Positions 59,214-64,000 of a stretch of DNA of 64,000 bases are shown piece by piece (the stretch's first letter is position 1; each line of letters opens with the position of its first letter). Under the pieces are notes generated by a model that did no database searches, was not told the origin of the DNA, and saw only the letters and a program-made list of their open reading frames with translations. Source of the stretch: Streptomyces narbonensis (GTDB lineage: Bacteria > Actinomycetota > Actinomycetes > Streptomycetales > Streptomycetaceae). The position numbers and the translations under genes were made by a program. Location: the NCBI RefSeq assembly GCF_014649015.1, contig NZ_BMSF01000021.1:41703-105702 (forward strand), in the 5' to 3' direction.

Positions 59214-59542
59214 GCCCGGAAGACGTGACGCCGGATGGCGGCCGCGTTGGAGAAGATCCGGATACCGAGCACGACGACCACACCGGTCGAGAGCTGCGCG
59301 CCCACGCCCAGCTTGTCGCCGAGGAAGACGATCAGCGCGGCCACGACCACGTTCGAAAGGAACGACACCACGAAGACCTTGTCGACGAAGATCCCGTCGA
59401 GCATGGCCCGCAGCCCGCCGAAGACCGCGTCCAGGGCGGCGACCACGGCGATCGGAAGATAGGGCTCGACCACCGCCGGCACCTCGGGTCGGACCAACAG
59501 TCCGACCACGACTCCGACGATCAGGCCCAGTACGGCGATCAC
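59210..59542 (-). CDS. sbp: Small basic protein Sbp (DUF1290)
   Basis: This 110-residue membrane protein has three or four segments (MIAVLGLIVGVVVGLLV, LPIAVVAALDAVFGGLRAML, FVVSFLSNVVVAALIVFLG, GVVVVLGIRIFSNAAAIRR). It is the DUF1290 small basic protein, conserved in Firmicutes and Actinobacteria beside division genes. Bacillus sbp lies next to ftsA-ftsZ. It overlaps by four bases with the DUF881 genes on both sides (59210-59213 and 59539-59542), so all three are coupled. Function not established. Confidence 0.93.
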   Translation of the reverse strand: MIAVLGLIVGVVVGLLVRPEVPAVVEPYLPIAVVAALDAVFGGLRAMLDGIFVDKVFVVSFLSNVVVAALIVFLGDKLGVGAQLSTGVVVVLGIRIFSNAAAIRRHVFRA

Positions 59543-60469
59543 GATGTGCCCTTCCCTGTGTCGGCCGTGGCCCGACCGGACGGCGTCGCCGCCCCGGCCC
59601 CCCTCGGCTCTGCTGTACGTACGGTCAGGCTCGGCGCGGCCGGCAGGCGTACGTCGCCCTCGGCCGAGATGCTGCTCCTGATCCCGAAGTTCTCCACCAG
59701 CGCGTGCAGATACTGCCCGTCGGCGCTGTCCTGGAACGCTGTGCTCAGCCGCTGCCCGTCCCCGATCGCGAGGACGGTGTACGGCGGCACCAGCGGCTTA
59801 TTGTCGACCAGTATGGCGTCGCCGGCGGCCCCGGATCGCGGAGAGCGACGTCAGCCGCTGACCGTTGATCGAGACGGCCTCGGCACCGGACTCCCACAGA
59901 CCGTTGACGACCCGCTGCATGTCCCGGTCCCGGACCCGGCCCGTGTCGGAGAACCCGCTGCTCTCCCGCGGTCCCCCGCCACCGGTGTCGGTGCCCTTGG
60001 CATCGTCGACGACGAGCTTCACCCCGGGACCGTGCACCGGGGTCGCGCCCGAGAGCAGGGCGACGAGCTCGGCCTGGTCCCCGCCGTGCTGCTCCAGCGC
60101 CTGGCGCTGCCGCTGCCCGACCTCGGACCTGATGCGCTCGACCTCACGCTCCAGCCCGTCGGCCGCCGAGGTCTCCCCCTCGATCCGGTCGATCAGGTCC
60201 TGCCGCTCCTTGGCGACGACCGGCGCCGAGATCCGCGCCTCCGCGGCGCCCACGGTCACCACGGCGGCGGCGAGCACCAGGCCCGCGGCGACACCGAGCT
60301 TGGCACGCAGGCTACGGGGCAGACCGCCGCCCTCGGCCTCGCGCCGGGCCGTGGCCTCCGCATAACCGTCGTCGAGGGCGTGGTCGATCACGTTGTTCAG
60401 CAGCGACATCGACGCGTCCGGGCGCGGCGGCGGTGATCCGGTGCTCCGAACGGGGGGCTGCTGCGACAT
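59539..60469 (-). pseudogene. DUF881 family protein (Rv1823-like), disrupted by a one-base frameshift
   Basis: The gene is complete except for one extra base. The first frame (60469 down to 59798) encodes the N-terminus, a membrane segment (GVAAGLVLAAAVVTVG), a coiled coil and DUF881 up to LTSLSAIRG, then turns into Arg-rich nonsense and stops. The second frame (from ~59830 to 59539) continues at once as GDAILVDN, then PYTVLAIGDGQRL and the end of the domain. The switch falls in a run of four C (59829-59832); removing one restores one open frame of ~309 residues. Either the gene is inactive or the run is a base-calling error. The neighbouring sbp is coupled to its 3' end. Confidence 0.85.
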
Positions 60470-60570
60470 GCCGCACATCGTCGCACGTCGCACGGCCTAC
60501 CACCGAATGGCCCCCGGAAAGCACCGGGAGGCACCCCGAAGGGCGCCTCCCGGCTTCACGGTCCACCGCG

Positions 60571-63066
60571 TCAGCGACCGGCGCTGTCGACCACTTCGGT
60601 CCACTCGTCGAGCAGGGCCTGCGCGGAGGCGTCGTCGGGCCCCTCCGCCCACAGATGGGTGACGGCCTCCGCCGGGTCGGGAAGCACCATCACCCAGCGC
60701 CCGTCGGCCTCGACCACCCGCACACCGTCGGTGGTGTCCACGGACCGGCTGCCCGCCGCCTCCACCACCCGACGCATGACAAGCCCCTTCACGGCCCACG
60801 GGGTCGCGATGTCCTTCTTCAGGACATGCGCACGCGGAATCCGGGCGTCGATCTGGCTCAGCGTGAGCTGCGTCCGCGCCACGAGACCGATGAGCCGCAC
60901 GAACGCGGCGGCACCGTCGAAGACGCTGCTGAACTCGGGCACGATGAAACCGCCGCGCCCGTCACCCCCGAAGATCGTCGACTCCTCCCGGCCGACCCGC
61001 GTGAGGTCGTCGGGCGAGGTCGTCGTCCACTCCACCTGCGTCCCGTGGTACGCGGCGACCTGCTCGGCGATCCTCGTGGTCGTCACGGGCAGAGCGACCC
61101 GCCCCGACCGCCGCTCCGCCGCCACCAGGTCCAGCATCACCAGGAGCGCCCGGTCGTCCTCGATGATCCGCCCCCGCTCGTCGACGAGCGAGAGCCGTTC
61201 GCCCACGGGGTCGAACCGCACCCCGAACGCCGCCCGCGCCGACGCCACGATCTCCCCCAGCCGCACGAGCCCGGCCCGCCGACTGTCGGCCGACTCGGTG
61301 GGCCGGGACTCGTCGAGACCGGGGTTGATCGTCAGCGAGTCGACCTGGAGCCGGCCGAGGAGGCTCGGCAGGACGAGCCCCGCACTGCCGTTGGAGGCGT
61401 CCACGACCACCTTGAGCCCCGCCTCGGCGATCCCCGAGGTATCGACGTTCCGCAGCAGCGATCCGGTGTACGAGTCGAAGACGCTCGCCGGGAAGGACAG
61501 GTCACCGATCTCCCCCGGGAACGCCCGCCGGTACTCCTGCCGCGCGAACACCCGGTCGAGCTTCCGCTGCCCGGCCTGCGAGAGGTCCGCCCCTCGTTCG
61601 TCGAAGAACATGATGTCCACGGAGTCCGGCACACCGGGCGAGGTCCGGACCATGATCCCGCCGGCACTGCCGCGCGCGGTCTGCTGCCGGGCCACGGGCA
61701 GGGGTACGTTCTCCAGGTCCCGCACGTCGATGGCGCTGGCCTGCAAGGCCGAGATCACCGCCCGCTTCAGCGCCCGGGCACCCCTGGAGTGATCGCGGGC
61801 CGTGGTGACGGTCGCACCCTTCTTGAGCGTCGTCGCGTACGCCCCGGCGAGCCGCACGGCGAGCTCCGGAGTGATCTCCACGTTGAGGATGCCGGACACC
61901 CCGCGCGCCCCGAAAAGATGCGCCTGCCCCCGGGACTCCCAGATGACCGAGGTGTTGACGAAGGCGCCGGCCTCGATCGTCTTGAACGGATAGACCCGGA
62001 CGTTCCCCTGCACGATCGATTCTTCGCCGACGAGGCACTCGTCCCCGATGACGGCCCCGTCCTCGATCCGGGCGGCCCGCATGATGTCGGTGTTCTTTCC
62101 GATGACACAGCCGCGCAGATTGCTCTGCTGCCCGATGTAGACGTTGTCGTGCACGACGGCCTTGTGCAGGAAGGCCCCGCTCTTGATGACCACGTTCGAA
62201 CCGATGACGGTGTGCTCACGGATCTCGGCGCCGGCCTCGACCTTGGCGTAGTCCCCGATGTAGAGCGGCCCGCGCAGCACGGCGTCCGGATGCACCTCCG
62301 CGCCTTCGGCCACCCAGACACCGGGTGAGATCTCGAAGCCGTCGATGTCGACCTGGACCTTGCCTTCGAGCACATCGGCCTGGGCCTTCACATAGCTCTC
62401 GTGAGTGCCCACGTCCTCCCAGTAGCCCTCGGCGACATAGCCGTAGATCGGCTTGCCGTCCTTCATGAGCTGAGGGAAGACATCGCCCGACCAGTCCACC
62501 GACGTGTCAGCCGCGACGTAGTCGAAGACCTCGGGCTCCATCACGTAGATACCCGTGTTCACGGTGTCCGAGAAGACCTGGCCCCAGGTGGGCTTTTCCA
62601 GGAAACGTTCGACCTTTCCCTCTTCGTCCACGATCGTGATCCCGAATTCCAGGGGGTTCGGGACCCTGGTGAGACAGACGGTGACGAGAGCGCCCTTCTC
62701 CTTGTGGAAGGCGATGAGATCGGTCAGATCGAAATCTGTGAGCGCGTCCCCCGAGATGACGAGAAAAGCGTCGTCCTTCAACGCTTCTTCGGCATTCTTC
62801 ACGCTGCCCGCTGTGCCGAGCGGCTTCTCCTCGTTGGCGTATGTGAGCTCCATACCCAGCTCTTCGCCGTCGCCGAAATAGTTCCTGACGAGTGAGGCGA
62901 GAAACTGCACGGTGACGACGGTCTCGTTGAGACCGTGCCTCTTGAGCAGTCGCAGGACGTGCTCCATGATCGGCCGGTTTGCCACCGGCAGAAGAGGCTT
63001 GGGCATGCTCGAGGTCATGGGGCGAAGTCGGGTTCCTTCGCCACCGGCCATCACGACGGCCTTCAT
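60571..63066 (-). CDS. Nucleotidyltransferase / phosphomannomutase-like fusion (mannose-1-phosphate guanylyltransferase-like)
   Basis: This 831-residue, three-part protein begins with a nucleotidyltransferase (residues 1-230: AVVMAGGEGTRLRPMTSSMP; VISGDALTDFD; EKPTWGQVF). A left-handed beta-helix follows (~250-370; hexapeptide VIGSNVVIKSG), and the rest is a phosphomannomutase-fold domain (~380-830). The transferase part has its pyrophosphorylase signature and metal Asp, so it likely makes a GDP- or other NDP-sugar. The mutase part is altered: where active enzymes have T-x-S-H-N-P it reads MVRTSPGVPDS, and the DGDxDR loop reads FDPVGERL. It therefore lacks the phospho-Ser and metal site and probably is structural or regulatory. 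This layout, with disrupted mutase motifs, may be typical of actinobacterial homologues. Start ATG 63066. Confidence 0.92.
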   Translation of the reverse strand: MKAVVMAGGEGTRLRPMTSSMPKPLLPVANRPIMEHVLRLLKRHGLNETVVTVQFLASLVRNYFGDGEELGMELTYANEEKPLGTAGSVKNAEEALKDDAFLVISGDALTDFDLTDLIAFHKEKGALVTVCLTRVPNPLEFGITIVDEEGKVERFLEKPTWGQVFSDTVNTGIYVMEPEVFDYVAADTSVDWSGDVFPQLMKDGKPIYGYVAEGYWEDVGTHESYVKAQADVLEGKVQVDIDGFEISPGVWVAEGAEVHPDAVLRGPLYIGDYAKVEAGAEIREHTVIGSNVVIKSGAFLHKAVVHDNVYIGQQSNLRGCVIGKNTDIMRAARIEDGAVIGDECLVGEESIVQGNVRVYPFKTIEAGAFVNTSVIWESRGQAHLFGARGVSGILNVEITPELAVRLAGAYATTLKKGATVTTARDHSRGARALKRAVISALQASAIDVRDLENVPLPVARQQTARGSAGGIMVRTSPGVPDSVDIMFFDERGADLSQAGQRKLDRVFARQEYRRAFPGEIGDLSFPASVFDSYTGSLLRNVDTSGIAEAGLKVVVDASNGSAGLVLPSLLGRLQVDSLTINPGLDESRPTESADSRRAGLVRLGEIVASARAAFGVRFDPVGERLSLVDERGRIIEDDRALLVMLDLVAAERRSGRVALPVTTTRIAEQVAAYHGTQVEWTTTSPDDLTRVGREESTIFGGDGRGGFIVPEFSSVFDGAAAFVRLIGLVARTQLTLSQIDARIPRAHVLKKDIATPWAVKGLVMRRVVEAAGSRSVDTTDGVRVVEADGRWVMVLPDPAEAVTHLWAEGPDDASAQALLDEWTEVVDSAGR

Positions 63067-63182
63067 GTCGGAAGCGTCCTCCTTGAAGAGACGACGGTCC
63101 TGCCGACTTCACCTGTCCGCTCGGTGGCCCTTCGGCGTCCTCGATCCTGCCGGCGACGTTGCTCGGCACGGGACGGACGGGC

Positions 63183-63791
63183 TCAATCGGCCGCGGTATC
63201 CGCCTTCACGAGTCGACGGACCTGGACCACGTAGAGGATCCCTGCCCACCAATACAGAGTTGTACCCCATCCGGCGAAGGCCCACCCGAAAACTTCAGCG
63301 AGTGACGAGAGCCATCCCGTTCCGTCACTGAGAAGCAGCAGCGGGAAGGCGTACATCAAGTTGAATGTCGCCGCTTTCCCGAGGAAGTTCACCTGCGGCG
63401 GCGGGTAGCCGTGCCGGCGGAGGATTCCCACCATGACCAGCAGCATCGCCTCACGCGCCAGAAGGGCGGCGGTCAGCCACAGCGGCAAGATCTCGCGCCA
63501 GGTGAGCCCCACGAGCGTCGACAGGATGTACAACCGGTCGGCGGCAGGGTCGAGCAGCCGGCCGAGGTTGCTGATCTGGTTCCAGCGCCGGGCGAGCTTG
63601 CCGTCGAGATAGTCGCTGACACCACTGAGCATCAGGACGAGCAGAGCCCACCCGTCGCTGTTGGGGCCGCCGAACTCGGGACGGAGAATGAGCCACAGAA
63701 ACAGCGGCACGCCGAGAAGACGCGCCATGCTGAGAATGTTGGGGATGGTGAGGACCCGGTCGGTCTGAACGCGAGTCTCCTGGACCTCCAC
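63183..63791 (-). CDS. CDP-alcohol phosphatidyltransferase (PgsA2-like)
   Basis: This 202-residue integral membrane enzyme has the signature DG-x2-AR-x8-G-x3-D-x3-D in YLDGKLARRWNQISNLG followed by RLLDPAADR (~65-90), and about six membrane segments. The family transfers a phosphatidyl group from CDP-diacylglycerol to an alcohol such as glycerol phosphate, inositol phosphate or a phospholipid. Its place before the DUF881-sbp-garA group matches Mycobacterium pgsA2 (Rv1822). The exact alcohol cannot be told from the motif. The GTG at 63791 has GGAGG 7 bp upstream, and the family N-terminus begins within 12 residues. It is transcribed away from the 5S gene. Confidence 0.93.
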   Translation of the reverse strand: MEVQETRVQTDRVLTIPNILSMARLLGVPLFLWLILRPEFGGPNSDGWALLVLMLSGVSDYLDGKLARRWNQISNLGRLLDPAADRLYILSTLVGLTWREILPLWLTAALLAREAMLLVMVGILRRHGYPPPQVNFLGKAATFNLMYAFPLLLLSDGTGWLSSLAEVFGWAFAGWGTTLYWWAGILYVVQVRRLVKADTAAD

Positions 63792-63896
63792 CCGGGGGCC
63801 TCCTGCTGGGATGATGCCGACGTTGCCCCCTGACCCTACCCGCAGCCAGGACGCGGCCGTGCACGGGGTCCCGGGCTGCCGGCAGAACGCCAAAAT

Positions 63897-63932
63897 GCCT
63901 CAACCCCCGGACAGAAGTCCGGGGGTTGAGGC
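63897..63932 (-). terminator. Terminator of the rRNA operon
   Basis: A perfect 16-bp stem (GCCTCAACCCCCGGAC with GTCCGGGGGTTGAGGC) and a four-base loop, with a T-run (ATTTT) after the stem on the minus strand, lies 8 bp after the 5S 3' end. This is the strongest terminator in the window. Confidence 0.9.
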
Positions 63933-63940
63933 TAAAAATT

Positions 63941-64000
63941 GTTCGGCGGCGTCCTACTCTCCCACAGGGTCCCCCCTGCAGTACCATCGGCGCTGAAAGG
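63941..64000 (-). rRNA. 5S ribosomal RNA, 3' part
   Basis: The last 60 bp of the window, read on the minus strand, end CGCCGCCGAAC and include GGGAGAGTAGGACGCCGCC, CTGTGGGAG and AGCGCCGATGGTACTGCAG, the conserved 3' half of Streptomyces 5S rRNA. The 5' part and the 23S and 16S genes should lie to the right, so this is the end of an rRNA operon transcribed leftward toward the phosphatidyltransferase gene, with its terminator between. Confidence 0.95.

Overview
The window is about 72% GC with strong third-position G/C bias. Its families (DUF6230/DUF6114, DUF5999, FtsR, GarA, a tandem glycine riboswitch before gcvP, 5S rRNA at the edge) point to a Streptomyces or close relative. Three zones are visible. 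(1) About 1-14,250 is the edge of a nonribosomal peptide gene cluster that continues past the left end. (2) About 14,400-49,500 is a variable chromosomal region of small operons, transporters, regulators and exported proteins. (3) About 49,600-64,000 is conserved actinobacterial core sequence ending in an rRNA operon.

Zone 1. A bimodular synthetase C-A-T-E-C-A-T, whose first A domain has a serine-type pocket, is followed by a second synthetase that begins with a C domain and is cut by the window edge. Upstream on the same strand are an ABM-type small oxygenase, a kynurenine-3-monooxygenase-like flavoprotein, an isopropylmalate-dehydrogenase-like enzyme and a type II thioesterase. A stand-alone aryl-acid:AMP ligase diverges from them. 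This set matches echinomycin/triostin (quinomycin) clusters, in which quinoxaline-2-carboxylate is made from tryptophan and joined to D-Ser-L-Ala. I infer a quinoxaline-type bisintercalator cluster; the decisive genes (tryptophan dioxygenase, P450, MbtH, N-methylating Cys/Val modules, UvrA-like resistance) would lie to the left.

Zone 2. This holds a YbdK-type ligase; an MFS-HbpS-AKR-AKR gene row whose AraC regulator appears reduced to a remnant; a secreted GH89 alpha-N-acetylglucosaminidase; and CbiZ. Next is a tightly coupled seven-gene set (three DUF6230 exported proteins, two DUF6114 membrane proteins, another secreted protein, an alpha/beta hydrolase) facing a TetR regulator. Then come a type I signal peptidase, AraC, LysR, MocR and PadR regulators, a Rieske lipoprotein, three EamA transporters, several flavin-binding split-barrel proteins, PhzF, a CPBP protease-like protein and a glutamate-cysteine-ligase-like enzyme. 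Several small divergent pairs carry palindromic operators.

Zone 3. gcvP is preceded by a tandem glycine riboswitch. Then follow a PRC-barrel protein, dinB, MerR, bifunctional nuclease, ftsR, garA, DUF881, sbp, DUF881, a nucleotidyltransferase/phosphomannomutase fusion, a CDP-alcohol phosphatidyltransferase and 5S rRNA. The order matches the Mycobacterium pgsA2-Rv1823-1825-gcvH-garA-Rv1828-1830-gcvB locus, but gcvH is missing. The upstream DUF881 gene carries a one-base frameshift, and the phosphomannomutase domain of the fusion has lost its catalytic motifs.
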